Part shown: positions 1 through 10,108 of the stretch, in pieces
How positions within the stretch are numbered: position 1 is the first letter of the stretch
Layout of the letters: every line of letters begins with the position of its first letter
DNA from: Pseudoxanthomonas taiwanensis
GTDB lineage: Bacteria > Pseudomonadota > Gammaproteobacteria > Xanthomonadales > Xanthomonadaceae
DNA length: 60,136 bases
NCBI RefSeq assembly: GCF_010093135.1
Contig: NZ_PDWK01000008.1
Coordinates: forward strand, 1-60,136
Direction of reading: 5' to 3'
Notes under the pieces: generated by a model
Told to the model about the DNA's origin: nothing
Databases searched by the model: none
Seen by the model: only the letters and a program-made list of their open reading frames with translations
Translations under genes and position numbers: made by a program

Positions 1-104
1 TCAAGCAGCGCGGCCTTACGAAGGTCGAGGCGCTGTTTCAGCTGGCGATGGCGGCGAGCAACCTCGTCCGCCTGCCGAAGCTGATCGCCGCGGGGGCCGC
101 GTGA
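1..104 (+). CDS. Transposase, C-terminal fragment (cut by window edge)
   Basis: The open frame begins before the window (first full codon at 3) and stops with TGA at 102-104. The end of the protein includes MAASNLVRLPKL, which resembles the C-terminal helix of DDE transposases of the IS5/IS1182 superfamily. The catalytic DDE residues would lie upstream and cannot be checked. Whether the transposase is intact is unknown. It runs toward hemC, which is on the opposite strand. Confidence 0.55.
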   Translation, partial: KQRGLTKVEALFQLAMAASNLVRLPKLIAAGAA

Positions 105-134
105 TGGCGGCCCCGGCGGGGAAGGTGCGCCCGG

Positions 135-152
135 AAGCCCGAAATCGGGCTT
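135..152 (+). terminator. Palindrome after the transposase, terminator-like
   Basis: A perfect 8-bp inverted repeat, AAGCCCGA / TCGGGCTT with a 2-nt centre, lies 30 bp after the transposase stop. There is only a short AT-rich stretch after it, so a terminator role is plausible but weak. A second short hairpin follows at 169-183. Confidence 0.35.
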
Positions 153-251
153 ATTCAGAGCGCGGGACGCGCTTGCGAAGCGCCTGAGCAGCGAGAAATC
201 CGCGCTGCCGACCGAGTCGGGGGCTTCGCCGGGTCGAATTTCAACAGGCTG

Positions 252-1157
252 CTAGAGGAACCGGCCGGCGCCCCGCGCCAGCAGCTCCCGGGCCAGGGCC
301 GCGCCCAGCGCCTCCGGCGCGTCCGGGGTGCCGTCGCCCTGCGCGCGCACCATGCGCCCGTCCTCGGCCGAACCGACCAGCGCGTGCAGGCGCAGGCGGT
401 CGCCATGCTGCCAGGCGTAGGCGCCGACCGGCACGTGGCAGCTGCCGTGCAGGCCGCGGTTGAGCGCGCGCTCGGCCTCCACGCACACGCGCGTGGGCGC
501 GTGCTCGAGCACCGACAGCAGGGCGATGGTCTCCCCGTCCCCGGCCAGGCACTCGACCGCGATCGCGCCCTGAGCCGGGGCCGGCAGCCAGGCCGGCGGC
601 TCCAGCCGCGCGCGAATGCGCGATTCCAGGCCCAGCCGCTGCAGGCCGGCGCAGGCCAGGATGATGGCGTCGTACTCGCCGGCATCGAGCCGGGCCAGGC
701 GGGTGTTGACGTTGCCACGCAGCTCGCCCAGCTGCAGGTCCGGGCGCAGCGCGCGCAGCTGCGCCTGGCGGCGCAGCGAGGAGGTGCCCACGCGCGCCCC
801 GCGCGGCAGCCCCTCGATACCGTCGAAACGCCCGCTGACGAAGGCGTCGGCCGGGTCGGCACGCTCCAGCACCGCCGGCAGGGTGAAGCCCGGGTCCAAG
901 TCCATCGGCACGTCCTTGAGCGAGTGCACCGCGCAGTCGGCTTGGCCGCGCTGCATCGCCACCTCCAGCTCCTTGAGGAACAGGCCCTTGCCGCCGATGG
1001 CCGCCAGCGAGCGGTCCAGCACCTCGTCACCGCGCGTGCTCAGCGGCACCAGCACCACCTCCAGGCCGGGATGGGCCGCGCGCAGGCGGGCGGCGACGTG
1101 CTCGGTCTGCCAGAGGGCGAGCGGGCTCTTGCGGGTGGCGATGCGCAGGGTCTTCAT
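252..1157 (-). CDS. hemC: Porphobilinogen deaminase (hydroxymethylbilane synthase)
   Basis: HemC joins four porphobilinogen molecules into hydroxymethylbilane in heme synthesis, in the cytosol. The protein has 301 residues from the ATG at 1157, starting [19 protein letters not shown]. The catalytic aspartate is in HSLKDVP (D82), and the dipyrromethane-cofactor cysteine is C240 in [10 protein letters not shown]. coli HemC has C242 and about 70 residues after it; here only 61 follow. The frame ends at a TAG that lies within the terminal bases of the insertion sequence. I infer that the IS removed or replaced roughly the last ten residues, which lie outside the active site, so the enzyme is probably still active. 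hemD, the usual next gene, is not seen. The regulator gene upstream ends 44 bp away, matching the algZ-algR-hemC order of Pseudomonas. Confidence 0.95.
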   Translation of the reverse strand: MKTLRIATRKSPLALWQTEHVAARLRAAHPGLEVVLVPLSTRGDEVLDRSLAAIGGKGLFLKELEVAMQRGQADCAVHSLKDVPMDLDPGFTLPAVLERADPADAFVSGRFDGIEGLPRGARVGTSSLRRQAQLRALRPDLQLGELRGNVNTRLARLDAGEYDAIILACAGLQRLGLESRIRARLEPPAWLPAPAQGAIAVECLAGDGETIALLSVLEHAPTRVCVEAERALNRGLHGSCHVPVGAYAWQHGDRLRLHALVGSAEDGRMVRAQGDGTPDAPEALGAALARELLARGAGRFL

Positions 1158-1201
1158 CCGTCCATTATCCCGGATGGAGCGCGGGCGCGCCCGTGCCGGG
1201 A

Positions 1202-1927
1202 TCAACGCAGGCCCAGGGCCTGGCGCAACTGCGGCACGCAGCGGCGGCTGACCTCCAGCGGCCGGTCGCCGTGGCGCAGGATGGCCTGGACGTGGCCGCC
1301 GCCGTCACGGCGCAGCTCGACCAGCTCCTCGCGGGCCACCAGGCAGTTGCGGTGGATGCGGACGAAGCGATCGCCGAACTCCTCCTCCAGCGAGCGCAGC
1401 GACTCCTCGATCAGGTCCTCGCCACGGGCGTGGTGCACCACCACGTACTTCTCCTCGGCCTGCAGGTAGCGCACCTCCTCCAGCGGGATCAGGCGCACGG
1501 TGCCGCGCAGGCGCGCGCTCAGGTGGGTGCGGCGGCGGGCGCCCGCGGCCGGGCACCCGGCCAGGAAGGTGCGCACCCGCGCCAGCGCGGCGGCCAGCCG
1601 CTCCGGGCGCACCGGCTTGACCAGGTAGTCGATCGCCGCCGCGTCGAAGGCCGACAGCGCGTGCGCGTCGTAGGCGGTGCAGAACACCACCGCCACCGGC
1701 GGATCGGACCCGGCCAGGCGGCGCGCGGCCTGCAGGCCGTCCAGGCCGGGCATGGCGATGTCCAGCAGCACCGCGTCCGGCCGGTGCGCGGCGCAGGCGT
1801 CGAGCACCTGCTGGCCGTCGGCGGCCTCGGCCACCACCTCCACGCCTGGCTCCTCAGCCAGCAGCAGGCGCAGGCGCTCGGGCGCCATCGGCTCGTCGTC
1901 CGCGATCACCAGCTTCAGGCTCGTCAT
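1202..1927 (-). CDS. algR: LytTR-family response regulator (AlgR-like)
   Basis: This is a 241-residue response regulator. The receiver domain has acidic residues IADDE near the N-terminus, phosphoacceptor D56 in LLDIAMPG and the late lysine in LVKPV. A LytTR DNA-binding domain covers about residues 135-240 ([23 protein letters not shown]). In Pseudomonas, AlgR controls alginate, type IV pili and other surface functions. The target set here is inferred only. Its ATG overlaps the stop of the sensor kinase gene (ATGA), so the two are co-translated, and hemC follows in the same direction. A simple LytTR regulator of another lineage is the alternative, but the neighbours favour AlgR. Confidence 0.88.
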   Translation of the reverse strand: MTSLKLVIADDEPMAPERLRLLLAEEPGVEVVAEAADGQQVLDACAAHRPDAVLLDIAMPGLDGLQAARRLAGSDPPVAVVFCTAYDAHALSAFDAAAIDYLVKPVRPERLAAALARVRTFLAGCPAAGARRRTHLSARLRGTVRLIPLEEVRYLQAEEKYVVVHHARGEDLIEESLRSLEEEFGDRFVRIHRNCLVAREELVELRRDGGGHVQAILRHGDRPLEVSRRCVPQLRQALGLR

Positions 1928-2973
1928 GAGGGCGGCAGCGGCAGCGTGATCTCGCAGGCATAGTAGCCGCCGCTCCAGCCGGCCGTCACCCGCGCCTGCT
2001 GGCCGAAGCGCCAGGCCAGGCGGTGGGCGATGCTGCGCTGGGCGTAGCCGGCGCCGCGGTTGAACGCCGGTGCGGCCGCGTCGGGCGCCGGTGCGGGATT
2101 GCGCACGCGCAGGCGCAGCGCCTGGCCCTCGGTCCACACCTCGACGGTCACCGTACCGCCCTCGGGCAGGCGCGAGATGCCATGCAGCACGGCGTTCTCC
2201 ACCAGCGGCTGCAGCACCAGGCGCGGCAGCGGCAGGTCCCAGGGCAGCGGCTCGCGCCGCTCCCACCTCACCTGCAGGCGCGGCCCCAAGCGCAGCGATT
2301 CGATGGACAGGTACTGCGCGGCCAGCTCGCACTCGGCGGCCAGGGTGGAGTCGCCTTCGCCGGCGCCCAGCGCGGCGCGGAACAGGTCGGCAAGGTCCAG
2401 CACCGCGCGCTCGGCCAGGGCCGGGTCGCGGCGCAGCAGGCCGGCGATCAGGTTCATGCTGTTGAAGAGGAAGTGCGGGCGGATGCGCGCCTGCAGCGCG
2501 TCGGCCTCGGCGCGGGCGTTGGCCTGCACCTGCGCCGCCCAGCGGTCGTGCACGTAGAAGTGGCGCAGGGCCAGGGCGGTGATCAGCGCGGGGATGGCGG
2601 CGCTGCCGCCGGCAAAGCGCCAGAAGCTGGCGCCCAGCAGCCGGATCTCCAGCGCGCCGTACAGTGCGTGCACGATGCCGGCGCCGAGCAGGGCCACGCC
2701 CGCGGCCAGGGCCACCGCGGCCGGCGCACCCGCACGCCGCGGCAGGCGCGAGATCGGCCCGCGCAGCTTGCACAGCAGCACCGCCACGGCCAGCGCCAGC
2801 CACAGCGCCAGGCCGCTGGCCGACAGGAACCGCCCGGGCGTCCACGGCGCGTCGCCATCCGGGGCCAGCGCCAGCACCACCACCACCAGCTCGGCCAGGC
2901 CCAGCAGCGCCGCCAGCCGCGGCAGCCGGCACAGGTCCGGCAGCCAGGGCGCGTCGCGGCGGGGGGCGCGCAT
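1924..2973 (-). CDS. algZ: Sensor histidine kinase (AlgZ/FimS-like, His_kinase family)
   Basis: A 349-residue membrane sensor. Four or five hydrophobic segments lie in residues 18-135. A His_kinase domain follows with QARIRPHFLFNSMN (H167), and a HATPase domain carries the N box in LVENAVLHG (N260). This is the atypical kinase class paired with LytTR regulators, lacking a classic HisKA domain. It probably phosphorylates, or otherwise signals to, the regulator encoded immediately after it, with which it shares an ATGA overlap. No periplasmic ligand-binding domain is visible between the short membrane segments, so the signal is unknown. Confidence 0.88.
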   Translation of the reverse strand: MRAPRRDAPWLPDLCRLPRLAALLGLAELVVVVLALAPDGDAPWTPGRFLSASGLALWLALAVAVLLCKLRGPISRLPRRAGAPAAVALAAGVALLGAGIVHALYGALEIRLLGASFWRFAGGSAAIPALITALALRHFYVHDRWAAQVQANARAEADALQARIRPHFLFNSMNLIAGLLRRDPALAERAVLDLADLFRAALGAGEGDSTLAAECELAAQYLSIESLRLGPRLQVRWERREPLPWDLPLPRLVLQPLVENAVLHGISRLPEGGTVTVEVWTEGQALRLRVRNPAPAPDAAAPAFNRGAGYAQRSIAHRLAWRFGQQARVTAGWSGGYYACEITLPLPPS

Positions 2974-2978
2974 GGCCG

Positions 2979-3644
2979 TCAGCCCGTCAGCCGCCGGTCC
3001 AGCCAGTCGCCCAGGTCGGCGATCTCCTGGGCGCAGACCTGGTGCGCCATCGGGTAGCGGTGCCAGCTCACCTGGAAGCCCGCCTGTTCCAGCGCCTGTG
3101 CGCTGGCCTGGCCGTACTGGATCGGGATCACCGGGTCACCCTCGCCATGGGCGAAGAACACCGGCTGGGCCACCGCCGCCGGCTCGCGGCGCGCCGCGGC
3201 GGCCTGGCCGCCGGGCAGGTAGGTGGACAGGGCGACCAGGCCGGCCAGCGGCTCGCGGCGGCGCAGGCCGGTGGCCAGGGTGATGGCCCCGCCCTGGGAG
3301 AAGCCTGCCAGCAGCAGCCGCGAGGCCGGCACGCCGCGCCCGGCCTCGCGCGCTATCAGCGCCTCCCCCTGCCGCACCGAATCCTCGATGCCAGCGGCGT
3401 CGGCGCGGGTGGCGAAGTCCATGCCGGTGATGTCATACCAGGCGCGCATGCGCATGCCGCCGTTGATCGTCACCGGGCGCACCGGCGCGTGCGGGAACAC
3501 GAAGCGCAGCGCCGGCCAGTGCGGCCGCACCAGCTCCGGCACGATCGGCTCGAAATCGTGGCCATCGGCACCCAGGCCGTGCAGCCACAGCACCGTCCAG
3601 GCCGGCGCGGGGCCGGTCTCGTGTTCGACGCAGTCCAACAGCAT
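2979..3644 (-). CDS. Carboxylesterase / lysophospholipase, alpha/beta hydrolase
   Basis: An esterase of the phospholipase/carboxylesterase family (PF02230). It has the oxyanion motif LHGLGADGHD near the N-terminus, the nucleophile elbow GFSQGG, an aspartate in HGEGDPVIP and a histidine in YPMAHQVC, which make up the catalytic triad. Family members hydrolyse short-chain esters or lysophospholipids in the cytosol. I chose the ATG at 3644 (MLLDCVEHETG), which matches the usual family N-terminus. An in-frame ATG at 3671 would add nine residues. The gene lies just upstream of the kinase gene in the same direction, but a functional link is not evident. Confidence 0.88.
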   Translation of the reverse strand: MLLDCVEHETGPAPAWTVLWLHGLGADGHDFEPIVPELVRPHWPALRFVFPHAPVRPVTINGGMRMRAWYDITGMDFATRADAAGIEDSVRQGEALIAREAGRGVPASRLLLAGFSQGGAITLATGLRRREPLAGLVALSTYLPGGQAAAARREPAAVAQPVFFAHGEGDPVIPIQYGQASAQALEQAGFQVSWHRYPMAHQVCAQEIADLGDWLDRRLTG

Positions 3645-3685
3645 GCTTGCATGATCCCCGTTTGCAGGCATGCATTATGCCGGGA

Positions 3686-5635
3686 TCAGGCCGGGGCCAG
3701 TGCCGCGCGCAGCGCGGCGGCCCGGCGCAGCACCGGCGGCGGCTCCAGTTCCTCGGGGATGCACAGCACGCGGTGGCGGCGCAGCCACTGGCCCGGTCCG
3801 CGCGCCGAGGTCAGGGCCACGGTCGGGATGGCCAAGGCCATGCCCAGCAGCACCGGCGACATCCACAGCGCCAGCCCCGGCGACACCGCCCAGGCCAGGG
3901 CGCCCATGAACACCCCGAACAGGGTCATGCCGCCGTAGCCCTGCACCAGGCCCGACAACGGCAGGGTGCCGTCGTCGCGGCGCTGGGCCTCCCAGCCGGA
4001 GTCACGGCCGGCCAGCACCTCGGCCACGCCGCGCGACTGCCGATACATCACCACCGGCGCCATCAGCGCGGCCAGCACGCTCTCGATCAGCACGCCGGCC
4101 AGCGCGCGCAGGGCACCGCCGCAGCCGCGCCGCTCCGCCGGGTCGGCGAGCATGGCCAGGTAGCCGAGCACCTTGGGCAGGAACAGCACGCCCATGGTGG
4201 CCGCGAACAGCCAGGCCACCCGCGCCTCGTCGCGCTCGCGCCAGTACGCCAGCGGCGAGAAGCCGGGCAGGCGGAAGCCATCCCACACCAGGTCGGTGTG
4301 GTACAGCGGGATGGCCAGGCCGACCAGCAGCAGCATCGCCCACATCGGCGCGGTCAGGTAGTGGCCGATGCCCACCAGCATGTGCGTGCGGCTGATCCAG
4401 TGCAGGCCGGCGCTGCCGACCACCTTGGAGTGCTGCAGGTTGCCCTGGCACCAGCGACGGTCGCGCACCAGCAGGTCGGTCAGCGACGGCGGGCCTTCCT
4501 CGTAGCTGCCGTCCAGCTCCGGCACCAGGTGCACGGCCCAGCCGCCGCGCCGCATCAGCGCCGCCTCGACGAAGTCGTGGCTGAGGATGTGGCCGCCGAA
4601 CGGCCGCCGCCCCGGCAGTTCGGGCAGGCCGGCGTGCTCGGCGAAGGCGCGGGTGCGGACCATCGCGTTGTGGCCCCAGTAGTTGCCCTCGGCGCCGTGC
4701 CACCAGGCCACGCCGCGCGCGATCACCGGGCCGTACACGCGGCCGCCGAACTGCTGCATGCGCGCGAACAGGGTGTTGCCGTTGACCACCCGCGGCAGGG
4801 TCTGCACCAGGCCCACGTCCGGGTGCCGCTCCATCGCCGCCACCAGCCGCACCAGGGTCTGGCCGCTCATCACGCTGTCGGCGTCCAGGATCAGGAACTG
4901 CGCATAGGCGCCGCCGAAGCGCTGCACCCAGTCGGCGATGTTGCCGGCCTTGCGCCCGCGGTTGTCGCTGCGGCGCCGGTAGAACAGGCGGCCGTGGCCG
5001 GCGGTGCGCTCCAGCAGCGCGCGGAACTGCGCCACCTCGGCGGCGACGACCTCGCCGCGCCGGCTGTCGCTGAGCACGAAGAAGTCGAACTTCTCCAGGT
5101 GGCCGGTGGCGGCCACCGACTCGTACACCGCCTGCAGGCCGGCCATGATCCGCGCCGGATCCTCGTGGTAGACCGGCATCAGCAGCGCGGTGCGCGTACG
5201 CGGCGCCGGCAGCGGGCCGTGCGGATCGATGTCCAGCGGGCCGCGCGGCCGGGCCAGGGTGAGCACGAAGCCGACCACGGCGTTCAGGCACGACAGCGCG
5301 ATCCAGGCGAACAGCGGCACGAACAGCGCCAGCAGGAGCAGGTCCAGCACGCTCAGCCCTTCCACGCGCAGCACCTGCAGCATGCCCATGCTCGCGGCCG
5401 CGGTCATCGCGGCGGTGGCACCGACGATGGCGGCGCGGCGCAGGCCGATGCGCGGCGGCGAGGTGGAAGGACGGCGTGCCGCCAGGCGGCCCTCGCGCAG
5501 CGACTGGCGCGGCATGGGCAACGGCGATTCGGCGGGCAGCCAGGCCGGCACGGAGGCACCGCTCGCCTGGGGCGCTTGCGGGGCCGTGCGCGCAACGGCA
5601 CCCGTCACGCCGAGGGTGGAAACGTGGGGGGACAC
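3686..5635 (-). CDS. opgH: Glucans biosynthesis glucosyltransferase H (membrane)
   Basis: OpgH (MdoH, HrpM in plant-associated xanthomonads) is the inner-membrane GT2 enzyme that polymerises the beta-glucan backbone of osmoregulated periplasmic glucans from UDP-glucose. The protein has 649 residues, the usual size in this group. Two membrane helices lie near residues 80-145, then a cytosolic GT2 domain with LILDADS (metal-binding DxD) and DRRWCQGN (the Q/RxxRW-type motif), then five or six helices to the C-terminus. The partner opgG is not adjacent, so opgH stands alone here. About 135 bp before the next gene on this strand should hold its promoter; I cannot place it with confidence. Confidence 0.93.
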   Translation of the reverse strand: MSPHVSTLGVTGAVARTAPQAPQASGASVPAWLPAESPLPMPRQSLREGRLAARRPSTSPPRIGLRRAAIVGATAAMTAAASMGMLQVLRVEGLSVLDLLLLALFVPLFAWIALSCLNAVVGFVLTLARPRGPLDIDPHGPLPAPRTRTALLMPVYHEDPARIMAGLQAVYESVAATGHLEKFDFFVLSDSRRGEVVAAEVAQFRALLERTAGHGRLFYRRRSDNRGRKAGNIADWVQRFGGAYAQFLILDADSVMSGQTLVRLVAAMERHPDVGLVQTLPRVVNGNTLFARMQQFGGRVYGPVIARGVAWWHGAEGNYWGHNAMVRTRAFAEHAGLPELPGRRPFGGHILSHDFVEAALMRRGGWAVHLVPELDGSYEEGPPSLTDLLVRDRRWCQGNLQHSKVVGSAGLHWISRTHMLVGIGHYLTAPMWAMLLLVGLAIPLYHTDLVWDGFRLPGFSPLAYWRERDEARVAWLFAATMGVLFLPKVLGYLAMLADPAERRGCGGALRALAGVLIESVLAALMAPVVMYRQSRGVAEVLAGRDSGWEAQRRDDGTLPLSGLVQGYGGMTLFGVFMGALAWAVSPGLALWMSPVLLGMALAIPTVALTSARGPGQWLRRHRVLCIPEELEPPPVLRRAAALRAALAPA

Positions 5636-5770
5636 CTTGGGTTCTCTCCGTCAGCGGATGTGGACCGGATACGGTCCGCGACCCGAAGACGGTTATTGTG
5701 CGGCGCGCCAGCGCGCACGCCACCCGCAATGCTCAAAAAACATTCAGTGATGTGATGGAGACGTTATGCT

Positions 5771-6436
5771 TCAATCCTCGTCCGGCGGCGGCACCAGCCG
5801 GTCCGGATCCAGCGCCAGGCGCCCCGCCATCAGCACCGCCTGGGTGCGGTTGCTCACGCCGAGCTTGCGCAGCACCGCGGTCACGTGCGCCTTGATGGTG
5901 GCCTCGGACACGCCAAGGTCGTAGGCGATCTGCTTGTTGAGCCGGCCCTCGCACAGCATCTGCAACACCCGGAACTGCTGCGGGGTCAGTTCGCGCAGGC
6001 GCTGCGCCATCTCCTGCTCGTCACGGCCCGGTGCCGGAGCGCTGGCCGCCGCCGCCGGCGCCCAGCGCTCGCCGTCCAGCACCGTGCCGACCGCCTCGGC
6101 GATGGTGTCCGAGTCGGCCGACTTGGGGATGAAGCCGAGCGCGCCGTGGTCCAGCGCGCGCCGCATCACCGCCGGCTCCTCGCGCGCGGACACGACCACC
6201 ACCGGCAGCTGCGGATGGACCGCACGCAGGTGCACCAGCGCATTGAAGCCGTGCGCGCCGGGCATGTTGAGGTCCATCAGCAGCAGGTCGGCGTCCGGGT
6301 GCGCCTCGACCAGCCTGTACAGCGCCTCCACGCTGTCGGCCTCGTACAGGCTGGCCCCGGGCAGGATCCGCTGCACCGCGCCGCGCAGCGCCTCGCGGAA
6401 CAGCGGATGGTCGTCGGCGATCAGGAGGGTGGGCAT
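5771..6436 (-). CDS. LuxR/NarL-type response regulator, probable acetate-use regulator
   Basis: A 221-residue two-component regulator. The receiver domain has D55 in LLLMDLNMPG, and an HTH of the LuxR/NarL type covers about residues 150-212 (LTPQQFRVLQML, SEATIKAHVTAVLRKLGVSN). It lies 37 bp after acs in the same direction, so acs and this gene are probably one transcript. In pseudomonads and vibrios, regulators of this class (ErdR/CrbR) activate acs and acetate transport genes. That role is inferred here from adjacency and domain type. No histidine kinase of the CrbS type is present in the window. Confidence 0.85.
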   Translation of the reverse strand: MPTLLIADDHPLFREALRGAVQRILPGASLYEADSVEALYRLVEAHPDADLLLMDLNMPGAHGFNALVHLRAVHPQLPVVVVSAREEPAVMRRALDHGALGFIPKSADSDTIAEAVGTVLDGERWAPAAAASAPAPGRDEQEMAQRLRELTPQQFRVLQMLCEGRLNKQIAYDLGVSEATIKAHVTAVLRKLGVSNRTQAVLMAGRLALDPDRLVPPPDED

Positions 6437-6473
6437 CGGGCGGGAAGCTCCCTGTGGGCGGGAGCCTGCCTAA

Positions 6474-8417
<1,944 letters not shown>

Positions 8418-8729
8418 GGCTCTCCCTCCTCGGAATCATGGTCCGGCCGCGACCGTTGCGCGGCCTTTGGCGTCCACAGTTTGACGCATGAACCGTGACG
8501 CAATGCAGCAGCCGGGGTACGACCTTGGTCGAACGCGGCACGCCCTTCTCCATGCCGCATCGCAGCAAACCGAGCAACGGCAACGCCCTGCGCGCGCGTG
8601 CCGGTGCCTTTCGACTAATGGCGAATAGGCGCCCCGGGAAGGCCGTGCAAAACGTTCCGCGACGAACGCACGGTTCGTACGCGGCCGTGCGTCGCCGAAG
8701 GGCTCGTCCAACAACGAGGGAGAGGGGAA
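8418..8729. promoter_or_regulatory. Divergent intergenic region acs / porin
   Basis: This 312-bp region without a gene separates acs (minus) from the DcaP-like porin (plus) and must hold both promoters. I cannot assign clear -35/-10 pairs. It contains a perfect direct repeat (8482-8502), a 12-bp palindrome CGACCTTGGTCG (8520-8531) and an inverted repeat ACGAAC-N5-GTTCGT (8662-8678), any of which could be an operator. Each flanking gene has a strong ribosome site. Confidence 0.5.
8482..8502. promoter_or_regulatory. Direct repeat TGACGCA-N7-TGACGCA upstream of acs
   Basis: Two identical 7-mers start 14 bp apart, 65-85 bp upstream of the acs start codon. Their position suits an activator site for the LuxR-type regulator encoded downstream of acs. 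The link is inference; no consensus for this regulator is known to me. Confidence 0.3.
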
Positions 8730-10094
8730 ATGAGCAAGCATCCGTCAAGACTGGTGCCGCGCTCGCTGGCCGCCGCCTTGCTGGTGGCCCTGGCCGCGCC
8801 CGGTGAGGCGTGGGCGCAGAGCGACCGCGAGCGGGAGCTGGAAGCGCGCGTGGCCGAGCTGGAGCGCCAGGTGCAGCAGCTGCTGTCGGTGCAGCAGCAA
8901 CAGCAGCAGCAGCAGCCGGCGCCCGCCGCCCAGCCCGCCGCGCCCGCGGTGCCGGCCGAGAAGCGGATCCAGGCCACCACCATCACGCCGGGCGCCAACC
9001 CGGGCACGGTGTTCTCGTACGGCGGCTTCATCAAGATGGACGCGATGGTCACCGACACCAGCGACGGCAAGATCCTGGATGGTTCTTCCGGCCGCCTGTT
9101 CTACGTGCCCAGCACCATCCCGGTGGCCGGCGCCGGCGCCGACGGCGGCGACGCCTACACCGACTTCCACGCCCAGTTCTCGCGCTTCTGGCTGAGCGCG
9201 GACCACACCACCGACGGCGGTGACAAGTTCAAGGCCTTCGTCGAGATGGACTTCTTCGGCGGCGGCAGCAACGCGCTGGCCGGCAACGAGACGGCCACCA
9301 ACACCTACGCGGTGACCCTCCGCCACGCCTACGTGAGCTGGAACAACTGGCTGGCCGGCCAGACCTGGTCCAACTTCCAGGACGTGGCCGCCCTGCCGGA
9401 CACGGTGGACTTCCTCGGCGTGACCGACGGCACCGTCTTCGTGCGCCAGGCCCAGGTGCGCTACACCAACGGCAACTGGTCGTTCTCGCTCGAGAACCCG
9501 GAGACCACCGTGCAGCGCCACCTGACGGCCTCGCCCGGCGGCCGCCAGAACAGCGAGAGCAACACCACGCCGGACCTGACCGCCCGCTACAACACCAAGG
9601 GCGACTGGGGCCACTTCTCGGTGGTCGGCCTGCTGCGCCAGCTCAAGTACGGCGAGGAGACCGAGACCGGCGCCGCGCTGAGCGTGTCGGGCAAGTTCAA
9701 CCTCGGCCCCAGCGACGACATCCGCTACATGGTCAACTACGGCAGCGGCATCGGCCGCTACATGGCCCTCGGCCTGGGCGCCGACGCCGAGGAGGACGCC
9801 TCCGGGCGCCTGCACGCGCTCGACGGCTACGGCGGCTTCGTCGCCTGGCGCCACGTGTTCAGCCCGAAGCTGCGCGGCAATCTGATGTACTCGGCCGCCC
9901 GCTTCGACAACACCCCCGACTGGGTGGGCCGGGCCGTCACCGAAGGCTCGGAATCGATCCACGCCAACCTGATCTACTCGCCGTTCCCGAAGCTGGACGT
10001 CGGCGCCGAGGTCAGCTGGGGTGAACGCGTGCTCGAGGATGACCGCAAGGGCGATCTCAAGCGCATCCACACGACCGTCAAGTACAGCTTCTGA
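8730..10094 (+). CDS. DcaP-like outer-membrane porin
   Basis: A 454-residue outer-membrane protein of the DcaP-like trimeric porin family. A signal peptide ends near AWAQ (about residue 30). A short coiled coil (residues 31-55, heptad-like RELEARVAELERQVQQLL) and a Gln-rich linker follow, then a beta-barrel from about residue 90 ending in the aromatic VKYSF typical of barrels. DcaP of Acinetobacter takes up dicarboxylates and other small anions. The ATG at 8730 has the site GAGAGGGGAA just before it. The MHS symporter gene begins 14 bp after the stop, so the two probably form an uptake pair for an organic acid. Confidence 0.85.
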   Translation: MSKHPSRLVPRSLAAALLVALAAPGEAWAQSDRERELEARVAELERQVQQLLSVQQQQQQQQPAPAAQPAAPAVPAEKRIQATTITPGANPGTVFSYGGFIKMDAMVTDTSDGKILDGSSGRLFYVPSTIPVAGAGADGGDAYTDFHAQFSRFWLSADHTTDGGDKFKAFVEMDFFGGGSNALAGNETATNTYAVTLRHAYVSWNNWLAGQTWSNFQDVAALPDTVDFLGVTDGTVFVRQAQVRYTNGNWSFSLENPETTVQRHLTASPGGRQNSESNTTPDLTARYNTKGDWGHFSVVGLLRQLKYGEETETGAALSVSGKFNLGPSDDIRYMVNYGSGIGRYMALGLGADAEEDASGRLHALDGYGGFVAWRHVFSPKLRGNLMYSAARFDNTPDWVGRAVTEGSESIHANLIYSPFPKLDVGAEVSWGERVLEDDRKGDLKRIHTTVKYSF

Positions 10095-10108
10095 GGGGAG
10101 CCACGACC

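Larger units (their letters stand above)
1..255 (+). mobile_element. Right end of an insertion sequence (IS5/IS1182-like)
   Basis: The window opens inside an insertion sequence. It holds the last 33 codons of a DDE transposase, a short palindrome and a terminal sequence ending AACAGGCTGCTAG at 243-255. Many IS5/IS1182-type elements have ends of the AGCAGCCTGTTG kind, which is the reverse complement seen here. The terminal CTAG is a palindrome typical of IS5-group target sites. The left end and most of the transposase lie outside the window, so the family is only inferred. Confidence 0.6.

Noticed and set aside
8891-8921. CAG/CAA repeat in the porin gene
   Set aside because: It encodes the Gln-rich linker and is too short and interrupted to call a phase-variable tract.
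8745-10070. A 441-residue open frame opposite the porin gene
   Set aside because: Long antisense frames are common at this GC content; the sequence is low-complexity and the porin on the other strand is clearly real.
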